From: Treponema berlinense
GTDB taxonomy: Bacteria; Spirochaetota; Spirochaetia; Treponematales; Treponemataceae
NCBI RefSeq assembly: GCF_900167025.1
Contig: NZ_FUXC01000005.1
Coordinates: 62,001-126,000, forward strand
Reading direction: 5' to 3'
DNA length: 64,000 nt
Position 1 is the first letter of the stretch. Every line of letters begins with the position of its first letter. The translations under genes were made by a program, and so were the position numbers. Shown piece after piece: positions 33,809 through 43,167 of the stretch. The notes under the pieces are model-generated. The model was not told the origin of the DNA. It did not search any database and saw only the letters and a list, made by a program, of their open reading frames with translations.

Positions 33809-34768
33809 CTAGTTTGTAAGTCCAAGCTGCTTCATTGTAGCGCCAGTGCCTTCGTAGTTGTTTTTAAGGTAAGTTGCAAAAACTTCAGAATCCATGTAAG
33901 TAACGTTCTGGTTCAGGTTTTTAGCTGTTTTGATGAAGTTTTCATCTTTCATAGCCTTTGTGAAAGCGTCAAAAAGAACAGCTTTGATTTCTGCAGAAAC
34001 TCCCTTTGGAAGTCCAATTCCGCGCCAAGTACCAAATTCAACGTCATAACCACATTCTTTCATTGTTGGAATGTTTGGATAAGCTTCTGGACGTTTTGAA
34101 TCCATAATTGCAAGAACTTTTACGTTTCCAGCGTCGAGCTGAGATTTTACTTCTGCAAGAGAAACAGAAACGGCTTCGATGTGGCCGCCGGCAACAGCAG
34201 TTACAGCACCAGCAGCGCCTTCAAAAGGAACGTGTTTTACGTCGATTCCTGCTTCAGAGGCAAAAAGTCCGGCTGCAATGTGCCATACAGAGCCTGGAGC
34301 AGAGTTTCCGATATTTACTTTTCCAGGGTGAGCTTTGCAGTAGTCAACAAATTCTGCAAGAGTGTTGTATGGAGCGTCAGCTTTTACAGTGATTGTGGCA
34401 GCGTCAGTGTTTACCATAATGAGCGGATCATAAGCTTCGTAAGTAAAATCCTGAAGTCCCTGCCATGGGTTTGAATTCAACTCAAAAGTAATCATACCGA
34501 GAGTGTAGCCGTCCGGTTTTGCATCTTTGATTGCGCGAAAACCGATAGAGCCGGCGCCACCAGTTTTATTTTCAACAGTTATTGTCGTTCCAAGATATTT
34601 TTCGGCAGTAGAGCAAACAGCGCGAAGAATTGCGTCAGTTCCTCCACCAGCGCCCCATGGACAAATCATAGTAACGCCTTTTTTTGGATAAACGTTGTTT
34701 TTTTCTTTACAACCTGCAGCACCAAACAAAAACAATGCTGCTGTTGCAGCAAGCAAAATTTTTTTCAT
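33809..34768 (-). CDS. tctC: Tripartite tricarboxylate transporter binding protein TctC (lipoprotein)
   Basis: A 319-aa extracytoplasmic binding protein of the TctC/Bug family. A lipoprotein signal ends at Cys20 (FGAAGC). The conserved start of the mature fold, VTMICPWGAGGGTDAI, and the middle motif GNSAPGSVWH are present. It captures the carboxylate substrate for TctAB. The start at 34768 has GAGGAGG upstream; an earlier in-frame start overlaps this site. It is the first gene of the operon, so the binding protein can be made in excess. Confidence 0.93.
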   Translation of the reverse strand: MKKILLAATAALFLFGAAGCKEKNNVYPKKGVTMICPWGAGGGTDAILRAVCSTAEKYLGTTITVENKTGGAGSIGFRAIKDAKPDGYTLGMITFELNSNPWQGLQDFTYEAYDPLIMVNTDAATITVKADAPYNTLAEFVDYCKAHPGKVNIGNSAPGSVWHIAAGLFASEAGIDVKHVPFEGAAGAVTAVAGGHIEAVSVSLAEVKSQLDAGNVKVLAIMDSKRPEAYPNIPTMKECGYDVEFGTWRGIGLPKGVSAEIKAVLFDAFTKAMKDENFIKTAKNLNQNVTYMDSEVFATYLKNNYEGTGATMKQLGLTN

Positions 34769-34891
34769 CTGTATATTCCTCCTCAAGAACAAATCAATAT
34801 TTAGATGACTTTTAAATGATATATGAGGATTTTTTACAAGTCAAAATTTTAATCCGTAACTTTTAGTTATTGAAAAGTCTACTATAAATGC

Positions 34892-34992
34892 GGACGGAAT
34901 TTTGCCGTCTAACCAGCTTTCCGCAGTTCCGCTTCTGCTCCATCCGCCAAAGGCGGACGCTACGCGCTGCTACAATCTGGCGTAGGTTTTTC
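34892..34992 (+). repeat. Structured dispersed repeat R1 family, copy 4
   Basis: About 100 bp starting GGACGGAATTTT and ending GTAGGTTTT. Arms: CCAG/CTGG, then GCAG/CTGC, and apical hairpin TCCGCC-AAA-GGCGGA. The shared unpaired pieces CTTTCCGC and CAATC are kept. The rest of 34769-35120 is AT-rich with no gene that I can support. Confidence 0.8.
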
Positions 34993-35119
34993 TTTTCAAA
35001 AAAATAATAAAACGTTATGTTTGCACAAAAAAGTTCGTTTTTTTTATGTTTTTTTACGGATTAGTGCTAAAATACAGTTATAAGAGTTAAAAAAGTTTTC
35101 GAGAGTGTTAACAAAATTC

Positions 35120-35145
35120 AAAAGCGCTGGAGGAATCGCTCTTTT
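35120..35145 (+). promoter_or_regulatory. Ribosome-site hairpin before the 44-aa ORF
   Basis: AAAAGCG (35120-35126) can pair with CGCT-C-TTTT (35137-35145), placing the GGAGG ribosome site (35129-35133) in the loop. Folding could modulate translation of the small protein. Confidence 0.4.
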
Positions 35146-35280
35146 ATGGAATCTTTTGTAACGGTAGAAAACATTTCTGAATCGGATTTTTTAAAGCTTC
35201 AAAGCATTGGTTGGGTTCTTGTCAGCGTAGACAACGCCCTGTCCGATAACTTGATTTACAGTTTTAAGAAGGAACGCTAA
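35146..35280 (+). CDS. 44-aa small protein, unknown
   Basis: A short ORF with a strong GGAGG site and its own terminator directly downstream. The product begins MESFVTVENISESDF and ends FKKER; it is soluble, with a mixed charged/hydrophobic composition and no signal peptide. The genetic signals around it argue that it is real. No family is recognised. Confidence 0.5.
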   Translation: MESFVTVENISESDFLKLQSIGWVLVSVDNALSDNLIYSFKKER

Positions 35281-35300
35281 CAGATAAAAAGTTTTAACAT

Positions 35301-35337
35301 AAGCCTGGTTTTGAGTTTTCAAAATCAGGCTTTTTTA
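35301..35337 (+). terminator. Terminator after the 44-aa ORF
   Basis: AAGCCTG-TTTTGA pairs with TCAAAA-CAGGCTT, followed by six T in total. Confidence 0.85.
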
Positions 35338-35402
35338 TGAGCACGTGGGCGGTTAAGCGGAAATTTTATTTTAAAAAATTTTTGTAAGCGATTTGTTTTC
35401 TA

Positions 35403-35431
35403 TTGGTAAAAATTTTTCGTTGTGGTAAACT
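35403..35431 (+). promoter_or_regulatory. Promoter of the pyrBIC operon, leaderless type
   Basis: TTGGTA (35403-35408), a 17-bp spacer and TAAACT (35426-35431) end 6 nt before the pyrB ATG. There is no Shine-Dalgarno and no room for a pyrimidine-sensing leader. Confidence 0.6.
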
Positions 35432-35437
35432 CAAGCC

Positions 35438-36358
35438 ATGCTTAAAGGTCTAAGTTTAATCCAGCCAAACGATTTGACTGTTTCAGAAATTGACGAGATT
35501 TGTACTCTCGCCGAACAGATTATTGTTGATCCATCATCTTTTCAGGACGTGTGTCGCGGGAAAATTCTTGCGACACTTTTTTTTGAGCCAAGCACTAGAA
35601 CGCGCTTGAGTTTTGAAGCGGCCATGCTGCATTTGGGCGGAACTGTCGAAGGTTTTAGCGATGCTTCCAACAGTTCAACTTCAAAAGGCGAAACTTTAGC
35701 GGACACGATTCGCGTTGTAAGTTCTTACGTTGATGTAATTGCAATGCGAAGTCCAAAAGAAGGCGCGGCTCTTCTGGCGAGCAAATTTTCAGAATGCCCG
35801 ATTATCAATGCCGGCGACGGCGGACATTATCATCCGACGCAAACTCTAACCGACCTTGTGACGATCCGTGCGTTAAAAGGCGGTTTTGAAGGACACACAA
35901 TCGGTTTTTGCGGCGACTTGAAATTTGGACGAACCGTTCATTCTCTGACAGAAGCAATGTGCCGTTACAAAAATGTAAAATTCGTCTTTATAAGCCCGGA
36001 AGAATTAAAAATTCCTGACTGGGTTTCTAATTTTTTGGACGAAGCCAATATTCCTTATTCAACCGCAAGCCGTCTGGAAGATGTAATCGGCGATCTTGAT
36101 ATTCTTTACATGACCCGGGTTCAAAAGGAACGCTTTTTTAACGAACAGGATTACCTGCGCTTAAAGGACAGTTATATCCTCGACAAGGCAAAAATGGAGC
36201 TTGCCCGAAAAGATATGATTGTTTTGCATCCGCTTCCACGCGTAAACGAAATTTCACCGGAAGTTGACTCTGATCCGCGTGCCGCCTACTTTAAGCAGGT
36301 AAAATATGGAATGTATGCGAGAATGGCTCTTATTGCAAAAATTCTGGGGGTTCTGTAA
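35438..36358 (+). CDS. pyrB: Aspartate carbamoyltransferase, catalytic subunit
   Basis: A 306-aa enzyme making N-carbamoyl-aspartate from carbamoyl phosphate and aspartate, the committed step of pyrimidine synthesis. The carbamoyl-phosphate motif [15 protein letters not shown], the HPTQTLTDL motif and the aspartate-binding HPLPRVNEI are intact. It overlaps pyrI by one base (TAATG), consistent with a PyrB-PyrI holoenzyme as in enteric bacteria. Confidence 0.97.
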   Translation: MLKGLSLIQPNDLTVSEIDEICTLAEQIIVDPSSFQDVCRGKILATLFFEPSTRTRLSFEAAMLHLGGTVEGFSDASNSSTSKGETLADTIRVVSSYVDVIAMRSPKEGAALLASKFSECPIINAGDGGHYHPTQTLTDLVTIRALKGGFEGHTIGFCGDLKFGRTVHSLTEAMCRYKNVKFVFISPEELKIPDWVSNFLDEANIPYSTASRLEDVIGDLDILYMTRVQKERFFNEQDYLRLKDSYILDKAKMELARKDMIVLHPLPRVNEISPEVDSDPRAAYFKQVKYGMYARMALIAKILGVL

Positions 36359-36792
36359 TGCTTAATGTTGATACAATCAAAAATGGTCTTGTAATCGACC
36401 ACATAAAGGCAGGCTGCGGCCCGCAAATTTTTCACTGGCTTGGACTTGATAAGGCAAGTTTTACAAGCGCGCTGATTATGAACGTTCCGAGCAAAAAGGC
36501 TGAAAGAAAAGACATTATAAAAATCGACAATATCATCAATATTGATTTTTCGGTTTTGGGTTTTGTGGATCCAAATATTTGCGTTAATATAATAAAAGAC
36601 GAAAAAATAGTCCGCAAAATTAGAATGGAACTTCCAGACCGTGTAGAAAACGTTATAAAATGCAAAAATCCGCGCTGTATAACAATGACCGAACATTATG
36701 TTCCTCAGGTTTTTATTCTTGCTGACAGAAAAAAGGCAACTTACCGCTGCGAATACTGCGACGCTTTCTATACCGCAGGAAAAATCGAATAA
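36358..36792 (+). CDS. pyrI: Aspartate carbamoyltransferase, regulatory subunit
   Basis: A 144-aa regulatory chain. The N-terminal allosteric domain is followed by a zinc-ribbon with four cysteines (CKNPRC and CEYC near residues 105-136) that contacts the catalytic chain. It binds CTP/ATP in characterised homologues, giving feedback control. Translation is coupled to pyrB. Confidence 0.95.
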   Translation: MLNVDTIKNGLVIDHIKAGCGPQIFHWLGLDKASFTSALIMNVPSKKAERKDIIKIDNIINIDFSVLGFVDPNICVNIIKDEKIVRKIRMELPDRVENVIKCKNPRCITMTEHYVPQVFILADRKKATYRCEYCDAFYTAGKIE

Positions 36793-36812
36793 GTTTTAAC
36801 AAGGAAAATAAA

Positions 36813-38240
36813 ATGGACTCCAAAATACTGATTATTTACAATGCAATTTTAGTAGATTCTTCGATAGAAAATCCTGGACTTGTCGTTGTAAAAAACGGCA
36901 AAATCTGCGGAGTTTTTCTTGGCGAAGTTAAAAATTCAGAAATGGCTTTTGTTATAGCTAGTTCTGTTTTGCCAGAAATTAAGGGAAGTCCTGTTTTGTT
37001 TGACGCAAAAGGACTTGTCTTGATGCCGTCATTTGTTGATATGCACGTGCATTTTCGTTATCCGGGGCAGACTCAAAAAGAAGACCTTGATTCTGGTTTA
37101 AGGGCGGCTGTGGCAGGAGGCTTTGGAACAGTTGTTACAATGCCAAATACTGCGCCTGTTGTTTCCAGCGCAAAACTTGCCCGTCAAATAATGAGCGAGG
37201 CGTCAGAAAAAAAACTTGCGCGCGTTTTTCAGACTGTAAGCATTACAAAAAATTTTGAAGGCGATGATGTTTCTGAAATTCAAAATCTTTCAGTTGAAGA
37301 ATTTCCTGTAATCAGCGAAGACGGACGCGAAGTTGCAAATTCTGCTGTTATGCTTGAAGGAATGAAGGCTGCCGGAAAAAAAAGCATAATTGTCAGCTGC
37401 CACTGCGAAGATCCTTTCCTGGCTGCTGCTGCAAGACCGTATCGTCAGCGTGCCTTAAAATTTATGGAAAATTACAATATTCCTGCCGGCAAGGTGAATG
37501 TAGTAACGCAGAATGTTCCTGATTCCGTAAATTTTGAAATTGACGGCTGTCTGACGGCGGCAAACCAGCTTTTGGCTCTTGCGGAAGATGCGGCGACAGA
37601 GCGGAATATCGAAATTGCAAAAATTGCCGGCTGCCATATTCACGTTTGCCACTGTTCCACAGCAATCAGCATGGACGCTGTAAGACGCGCAAAAGCCCTC
37701 AGAAAAGAAGGAAAAACTTCAGCAGACTTTGAATGTACTGTCGAAGTAACGCCTCACCATATCGGACTTGTTGGTACTGATTCTCCATATCTTCGTGCGC
37801 TCGTAAATCCGCCTCTCAGAAGCGAAGAAGACCGTTCTGCCCTTATTGCCGCAATAAAAGACGGAACTGTCGATGTAATTTCGACAGACCACGCGCCTCA
37901 TACTCAGCAGGATAAGGCCGCCGGAAGTCCGGGGTTTACCGGACTTGAGACTTCGTTCGCTGTATGCAATACGGTTCTTGTAAAACGCGAAGGTTTAAGT
38001 TTGTGCCGCCTGAGCCAGCTTATGTCAGAAAATCCTTCAAAACTTTTAAAGCTCAATTCTGGAAAACTCGCTCCAGGTTACGAAGCAAATCTTGTTCTTG
38101 TGGATCCAGATGAGCAGTGGACGGTTTGTTCAGAAAAATTCCAGAGCAAAGGAAAATCAACGCCGTTTGAAGGTCAAAAACTCACCGGACGCGTTCATAC
38201 GACTTTTTATTTGGGAAATCAGGTTTATTCGCTGGATTAA
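36813..38240 (+). CDS. pyrC: Dihydroorotase
   Basis: A 475-aa amidohydrolase that interconverts N-carbamoyl-aspartate and dihydroorotate. Metal-binding motif DMHVHFRYPGQTQKED (HxH) near residue 72 and the later STDHAPHT are present; the length and Rossmann-free layout fit the type I class. An AAGGA site lies 7 nt before the ATG, 20 nt after pyrI, making a pyrB-pyrI-pyrC operon. Confidence 0.95.
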   Translation: MDSKILIIYNAILVDSSIENPGLVVVKNGKICGVFLGEVKNSEMAFVIASSVLPEIKGSPVLFDAKGLVLMPSFVDMHVHFRYPGQTQKEDLDSGLRAAVAGGFGTVVTMPNTAPVVSSAKLARQIMSEASEKKLARVFQTVSITKNFEGDDVSEIQNLSVEEFPVISEDGREVANSAVMLEGMKAAGKKSIIVSCHCEDPFLAAAARPYRQRALKFMENYNIPAGKVNVVTQNVPDSVNFEIDGCLTAANQLLALAEDAATERNIEIAKIAGCHIHVCHCSTAISMDAVRRAKALRKEGKTSADFECTVEVTPHHIGLVGTDSPYLRALVNPPLRSEEDRSALIAAIKDGTVDVISTDHAPHTQQDKAAGSPGFTGLETSFAVCNTVLVKREGLSLCRLSQLMSENPSKLLKLNSGKLAPGYEANLVLVDPDEQWTVCSEKFQSKGKSTPFEGQKLTGRVHTTFYLGNQVYSLD

Positions 38241-38248
38241 AAAATTAG

Positions 38249-38301
38249 AAAAACTGGGGCATGGCTTTTTGTAAAAAATGTTTTTTGCTCCAGTTTTTTT
38301 T
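38249..38301 (+). terminator. Terminator of pyrBIC
   Basis: AAAACTGGGGCA pairs with TGC-CCAGTTTT around a T/A-rich loop and is followed by a T-run. Confidence 0.75.
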
Positions 38302-38314
38302 AGGCATAAAAAAA

Positions 38315-38405
38315 GCCAGGATGTCTATACACAAGACTGCAAAAAGTGTGCTGCTGGGTTCCCCCTCTGACACGGTGCTTAAAGCAGACTTTGTTAGATC
38401 CTGGC
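38315..38405 (-). ncRNA. ffs: Signal recognition particle RNA (small bacterial type)
   Basis: On the minus strand a 91-nt hairpin RNA is closed by GCCAGGAT/ATCCTGGC and followed by T7. Its apex has the hallmark SRP domain IV: GUCAG, a GGG-GGAA-CCC tetraloop stem, then AGCAGC, forming the asymmetric and symmetric internal loops bound by Ffh. The SRP RNA directs ribosomes making membrane proteins to the membrane. A TATGAT -10 lies at 38420-38425 on the minus strand; no good -35 was seen. Confidence 0.85.
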
Positions 38406-38551
38406 AATACAGAGAATCTATCATATCAGAACATAAAAATCAACACGCAGTCTGTTTTATTTTTTATATCAATATAGCAAAAATTTTTCTGTTAAAAACT
38501 TAGTTTTAATATTCATATTTTTTAGAATTTTTTTATATTTTCTTAAAAAAG

Positions 38552-38560
38552 TGATATAAT
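38552..38560 (+). promoter_or_regulatory. Extended -10 promoter of the TRAP binding protein gene
   Basis: TG-A-TATAAT in an AT-rich stretch, about 35 nt before the start codon, leaving a short leader with an AAGGAG ribosome site. Confidence 0.6.
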
Positions 38561-38595
38561 TTAATAATCTTAAGACTTATTTAAGGAGTACACGT

Positions 38596-39582
38596 ATGAA
38601 GAAAACAATTCTTGCAGCCCTCATGGCTGGTTCATTTATTGCAAGTGCTTTTTCCGCAACTGTAATAAAGTTAGGTTACTCGACAGGTTCATCTGATCCT
38701 CGCGCTGTAGCTTCAAAGTTGTTTAAGGAAGAGGTTGAAAAAAATTCTAAAGGGAGCATTACTGTTGAACTTTATGACAGTTCAAGACTTCCAACAATTG
38801 GAATGAAGGCTTCGGACACAAACCTTATAGAAAGCATTATCAACAGAGGGCCTGTTGATATGACAGTATCAAGCGCAGGAAACTTCGGTATTTATGCTAC
38901 AAACGTAGGTGTTTCTGCTTTGCCGTTCCTTTTTACAGATTTTGACAAAGCGTGGAAATTCATGGACAGCGATATTGTAAAAGGCGTTAATAAAGAACTT
39001 GAATCATCTAACATTGTAGTTCTTGCTCATTATGACAACGGTTTCCGCTGTGTTACAACAACAAGCCGCCAAGTAACAAAAGTTGCAGACATGAAAGGCC
39101 TTAAAATCAGAACTCCTGCAAACCAGATTGTAATGGAAACAATGACAGCTTTGGGTGCTCGTCCGGAACCTCTTGATTTTGGAAAATTGCCGGCCGCATT
39201 AAAAGCAGGTCAGTTTGATTCTCAGGAAAACCCGATTCCTGTAATTTACAACAACAAGCTTTATCAGGTTCAGAAATATCTTGCAATTACAAACCACAGT
39301 TACGATGCAATGCCTCTCGTAATCAAAAAAGATGTCTGGAACAAGCTTTCTGCTGCTGAAAAGAAAGTTGTTCAGGATGCGGCAATCAAAGCACAGAACC
39401 TTAACAGAACTCTTGTAAAAGATCAGACAAACAGCCTTGTTGCAAGCCTTAAAAAAGAAGGAATGGTTGTAACAAGACCAGACCTTGGCGAATTCAAAAA
39501 GGCTACACAGAGCGTATTTGAAATCTTCTCTGAAATTTACGGAAAAGACCTTATGGACAAGGTTATTGCATTTACAAAATAA
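38596..39582 (+). CDS. TRAP-type transporter substrate-binding protein (DctP family), orphan
   Basis: A 328-aa exported protein with a signal peptide (SAFSA, cut near 20). The DctP fold is recognisable: IKLGYSTGSSDPRAVASKLF at the mature start, MKGLKIRTPANQIVMETM with the ligand-binding Arg near 172, and GQFDSQENPIPVIYNNKLY. It binds an organic acid for a TRAP importer. The DctQ/DctM membrane genes expected downstream are absent; an insertion-sequence remnant starts 27 nt after the stop. Confidence 0.9.
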   Translation: MKKTILAALMAGSFIASAFSATVIKLGYSTGSSDPRAVASKLFKEEVEKNSKGSITVELYDSSRLPTIGMKASDTNLIESIINRGPVDMTVSSAGNFGIYATNVGVSALPFLFTDFDKAWKFMDSDIVKGVNKELESSNIVVLAHYDNGFRCVTTTSRQVTKVADMKGLKIRTPANQIVMETMTALGARPEPLDFGKLPAALKAGQFDSQENPIPVIYNNKLYQVQKYLAITNHSYDAMPLVIKKDVWNKLSAAEKKVVQDAAIKAQNLNRTLVKDQTNSLVASLKKEGMVVTRPDLGEFKKATQSVFEIFSEIYGKDLMDKVIAFTK

Positions 39583-39608
39583 AACAAATGCAATAATTTA
39601 AAAAAAAA

Positions 39609-40893
39609 GGGGCTGTCCAAAAAGAAATGGGCAGCCCTAATTATTTTAAATTTACAAGAGAATTCAAATCTGCTAAAATTTAAATATGAGCAGAGGCGTA
39701 AGCGATAAAATCACATACAAACCATATAACCAGGGCGGGCAGTGGCTCCTGCCACCAAGTCTGGACAACTGGTTCCGCAAAATCATTTTGTAAGAATTGT
39801 CAGTAAAACAGTAGATGAACTCGAAATTGAAGAAGTATTTGCACGAAACACAAAAGGCGGCGGAGCAAGCAGATACAATCCGGTCATGCTGCTTAAGGTT
39901 ATGTCAGCCTTGAAAAATATTTCGTTGACGGAACAAAAATTGAAAGTGCCGCAAATAAATACACATTCGTCTGGAAAAGAGAAATACGAGAAGGCTAACG
40001 CCACTTTTAATGACAGAAACAGCTACTCAAAAACAGACGAAGACGCAACTTTCATGCGGATGAAGGAAGACCACATGCTCAATGGTCAGCTCAAACCGGG
40101 CTATAATATTCAGGTTGGAACTGAAAACAATTTTGTAATAGGATATGACGTATTTCCAAATCCTACGGACACAAGGACATTTATTCCTCATCTTGAAAAT
40201 GTTCAGAAACGTCTTGGATGTAAGTTTAAGTTTGCAATTGCGGATGCTGGCTATGGAAGCGAAGAGAATTACGATTATCTGGAAGAAAATGAAATCACAG
40301 GAATCGTAAAGTACACAACTTATGAAAAAGAAACAAAAAGGAGTTTCAAGAAAAAGACATTCAACACTGAAAACTGGAAATACGATGCTGAACAGAAAGA
40401 ATATACCTGCCCCTGCGGAAATCCAGTTCCTTACAGAAAGACGGTGACTAAGAAAAATAAATCCGGATATTTACAGACTTACGAAGTTTACCAGTGTGAA
40501 AACTGCGAAGGCTGTCCGTTCAGAGAGTTATGTACAAAATCTGAATATGGCAGAGTGATTCAAAGAAACGGGCACTGGCTTGAACAGAAAGCAAAAGTAA
40601 AAGAACTTCTTTCCAGTGAAGAATATAAAACTCTCATGAAAAAGCGCTCCACTGAATGTGAGACTGTCTTTGGACAGACAAAAGGCAATTTAAAATTCAG
40701 GCGATTTCATCTTCGGGGAAAAGAAAAAGTTGGAATTGAATGGGGATTATTGATGCTGGGATATGATTTCAAGCAGCTGATTCGATTAATGAACACCTAA
40801 GAAAAAAAACAATAAACAAAAATCTACAAAATTCATTTAACATAAAAAAGGCCGCCCTTTTTGAAGTCTGTTAATAACTTCTAGGACAGCCCC
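39609..40893 (+). mobile_element. Degenerate IS1182-family insertion sequence
   Basis: A 1285-bp element with perfect 10-bp ends GGGGCTGTCC / GGACAGCCCC. Inside the left end a hairpin GGGCTG...CAGCCC is present. No target-site duplication is evident: the flanks are A8 and T8. The element is several hundred bases shorter than full-length relatives because of internal deletion in the transposase. Confidence 0.8.
39686..40800 (+). pseudogene. IS1182-family transposase, disrupted
   Basis: The start reads ITYKPYNQGGQWLLPPSLD, then a 1-bp deletion near 39764 moves the protein to another frame (LVPQNHFVRIVSKTVDELEI). After MLLKVM near 39903 a large piece is missing, and the next conserved part (EKYFVDGTKIESAANKYTFV, with the first catalytic Asp) is in a third frame for about 75 bases. 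From about 40000 the frame returns for the rest (GYNIQVGTENNFVIGYDV, a Cys-rich CPCGNP...CENCEGCPFRELC region, and ECETVFGQTKGN with the acidic residue). It cannot encode an active enzyme. Confidence 0.88.
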
Positions 40894-40917
40894 TTTTTTT
40901 TGCTGTTTATGATTGAC

Positions 40918-42975
40918 TTAAACCTTGAACTGTCCGAGCTGTCTGCTCATAGTTCCAATGTTTTCTTTTGTGCTTTCTGCAAGGGTAGAAACGTTTTGTG
41001 TGGCTTCGCCAATCTGCTGCATTCCGACTGTCATTTCGTCCATGCTGCCGAGGATTGTCGTTGAGATTTGAGAAACATTGTTCATGTCTCTTAAAACGTT
41101 TGCAATTCCGCCCTTCATATCGTCTGCTTTTTTGTTTACTTCGCCAGACTGGTCGCGCATTCTTGCCAAAAACTCGAATATCTGTTTTGAAGCAGTCTGC
41201 TGTTCTCCCATTGCACCGTCAATTTCTTGAATTATCGAATCCGTTGAATTCAATTTTGAAACAATCGCTTCAAATGCCGTGCTTGATTCGTGAGAAAGTT
41301 CAACAACTTCCTGGATTGAATTGGAAATTCCCTTTAATTCGGAAGAAATTGTCTTTGTCTGTGCGCTTGAAGTTTCTGCCAGTTTTCTGATTTCTTCTGC
41401 AACAACGCTAAAGCCTTTTCCTGCTTCTCCTGCGTGCGCTGCTTCGATTGCGGCGTTCATTGCAAGCAAGTTTGTTTCTGAGGCAATTTGAGAAATAATT
41501 CTGTTTGCCTGAATCAAAGTTTTTGATTGCTCTGCAATCTGAGTGACTTTTTTGTCAACGCTTGTAAGTTTTGAACTTCCGTTGCCGACTGTCGTTGAGA
41601 GCTCTGCAAAACTGTCTGCCATTTTTCCTGCGGAAGTTGTTACCGTCGAAATATTTCCGAGCATTTCTTCAATTGCGGCAGATGACTGTGCAATTCCGGC
41701 TGCCTGGCTTTCAATCAGTTCCGAAAGCTTGTCGACTGTTTTCGAAGATGAATCCAAAACCGAAGATGTGTTTATAACAGAATCGGCCTGGTTTTTTGAC
41801 TGTTTCCGTACGCTTTCAATATTTGCAAGAATTTCCGATGCGGCAGAAGCAGAACCCTGGGCGCTTTGTTCAAGGCTTTCGCTTGCCTCGTTAAGCGCGT
41901 TTTGAGAAAGATTCAAATCCTGAATTATTTTCTGGAGCATTTCGACAAATTTGTTTACATCCGAAGCAAGTCCAGAGAATTCATCATTTCCTTTAACAGG
42001 AATTCTTACTGTCAAATCGGCATCTCCGGAAGAAAGATTTCCGACTGCTTTTCTGATTTTTTCGAGAGGATTTATCATTTTTTTGTAAATTGCAAATGAA
42101 AGGACTACAAGAAGAAGCGCTGAGAATAAAACAATTGCGCCGATTAACGAGCGGAAGATTGAGCCTGAAAGACTCTTTGCAATATCCAGAGTTTTTCCGA
42201 TAAAGAGAGTGGTTAAAAAGTTTCCGTCATTGTCATAAAACGGAAAGTAATAAGAAATGTAGCGATGGCCGTTAAAAACTGAGTGCAAGGTAACTGTCTG
42301 GCCGCTTTTTACGGTTTCAAACACTTCGGCATCATCAAGTGTTGTTCCTGCCATTTCGCCCAGAGAAGTTACGTACTGGGTATTTCCGTCAAAAATTGTA
42401 AAATCGCAGTCGCTGTAAGAAGCAGCCTCTTTAACGACATCTTCGGTCGAAACCGGAGTTCTTATTTCAACAGCGCCAAAAATCTTATCTTTTGATTTTA
42501 AAGGAAGAATAACGGTTGCATAAATGTCCGCTCCGTCTTTTTCGAATTTTGTAACTTCTTTTCCATTTAAAACTTCGCGGATAATGGAGGTTTTTGGTAC
42601 GACACCGTACTTTGGACTGGAAACCTGCATTCCAAAACTGTTAAAAAATACAATGTTTTTTGCGCCGTAATATTCTCTTGCGCCAATGGCAAAACTGTTC
42701 ATGATTGTTCTGTCAAAACCGTATTCTGGATATATTGTTGCATACGCGAGCTGGATATTTGCAGCTGTTGACTGTGCCTGTTCCAAAGTTTTGTTCATTT
42801 CTTTGGTAAGAGTTTTTGACTGATTTTCGATTTCGCTGGCAAAATAAGAAACAATTCCGCTCGAAAGCCGGTTGTTTACTACAAAGACTACGATGGTTGC
42901 GTAAAGGACAATCCCGATTGCAAGCAGGACTGTGATAAATTTTGCAGCAGATTTTTGTTTTATTGTGTTTTTCAT
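40918..42975 (-). CDS. Methyl-accepting chemotaxis protein
   Basis: A 685-aa chemoreceptor. TM1 is near residues 12-32, a Cache-like periplasmic sensor spans about 38-265, TM2 near 270-295, a HAMP domain near 297-350 and the cytoplasmic signalling domain near 400-640 with the conserved hairpin tip [20 protein letters not shown]. It passes ligand signals to CheA/CheW and the flagella. Start 42975 has GAGG upstream; an in-frame ATG at 42990 lies exactly at the predicted transcription start and is an alternative leaderless start. Confidence 0.95.
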   Translation of the reverse strand: MKNTIKQKSAAKFITVLLAIGIVLYATIVVFVVNNRLSSGIVSYFASEIENQSKTLTKEMNKTLEQAQSTAANIQLAYATIYPEYGFDRTIMNSFAIGAREYYGAKNIVFFNSFGMQVSSPKYGVVPKTSIIREVLNGKEVTKFEKDGADIYATVILPLKSKDKIFGAVEIRTPVSTEDVVKEAASYSDCDFTIFDGNTQYVTSLGEMAGTTLDDAEVFETVKSGQTVTLHSVFNGHRYISYYFPFYDNDGNFLTTLFIGKTLDIAKSLSGSIFRSLIGAIVLFSALLLVVLSFAIYKKMINPLEKIRKAVGNLSSGDADLTVRIPVKGNDEFSGLASDVNKFVEMLQKIIQDLNLSQNALNEASESLEQSAQGSASAASEILANIESVRKQSKNQADSVINTSSVLDSSSKTVDKLSELIESQAAGIAQSSAAIEEMLGNISTVTTSAGKMADSFAELSTTVGNGSSKLTSVDKKVTQIAEQSKTLIQANRIISQIASETNLLAMNAAIEAAHAGEAGKGFSVVAEEIRKLAETSSAQTKTISSELKGISNSIQEVVELSHESSTAFEAIVSKLNSTDSIIQEIDGAMGEQQTASKQIFEFLARMRDQSGEVNKKADDMKGGIANVLRDMNNVSQISTTILGSMDEMTVGMQQIGEATQNVSTLAESTKENIGTMSRQLGQFKV

Positions 42976-42996
42976 AATAGAAAGCCTCATAAGAAT

Positions 42997-43025
42997 ATTA
43001 TAACTTGTCTAAGCTTTATTCGCAA
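42997..43025 (-). promoter_or_regulatory. Promoter of the chemoreceptor gene
   Basis: TTGCGA (43020-43025 on the minus strand), a 17-bp spacer and TATAAT (42997-43002). It looks like a sigma-70 promoter rather than a flagellar sigma-28 one. Confidence 0.6.
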
Positions 43026-43132
43026 AGTCAAACTGAGTTCTTTTTTTTATTTGTGAAATTTATCGACTTACAACATTTAATTATTGACTTTTGCTTTTTT
43101 TGCAAAAAAAGTAGTTTTTTTATGCTTCTATT

Positions 43133-43161
43133 TGCAATTATCCAAGGTGCTGATATATAAT
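43133..43161 (+). promoter_or_regulatory. Promoter of the DUF2804 gene, leaderless type
   Basis: TTGCAA (43133-43138), a 17-bp spacer and a perfect TATAAT (43156-43161), which ends 6 nt before the ATG at 43168. Confidence 0.65.
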
Positions 43162-43167
43162 TACAGA

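Noticed and set aside
38315-38405. tmRNA, 6S RNA or a riboswitch for the hairpin between pyrC and the TRAP gene
   Set aside because: Size and the GUCAG / GGAA tetraloop / AGCAGC core on the minus strand match SRP RNA; no tag peptide, tRNA-like ends or 6S open-bubble layout are present.
39742-40800. A single intact 352-aa transposase gene
   Set aside because: The continuous frame exists only because frameshifts and deletions happen to leave it open; conserved N-terminal and catalytic segments lie in two other frames.
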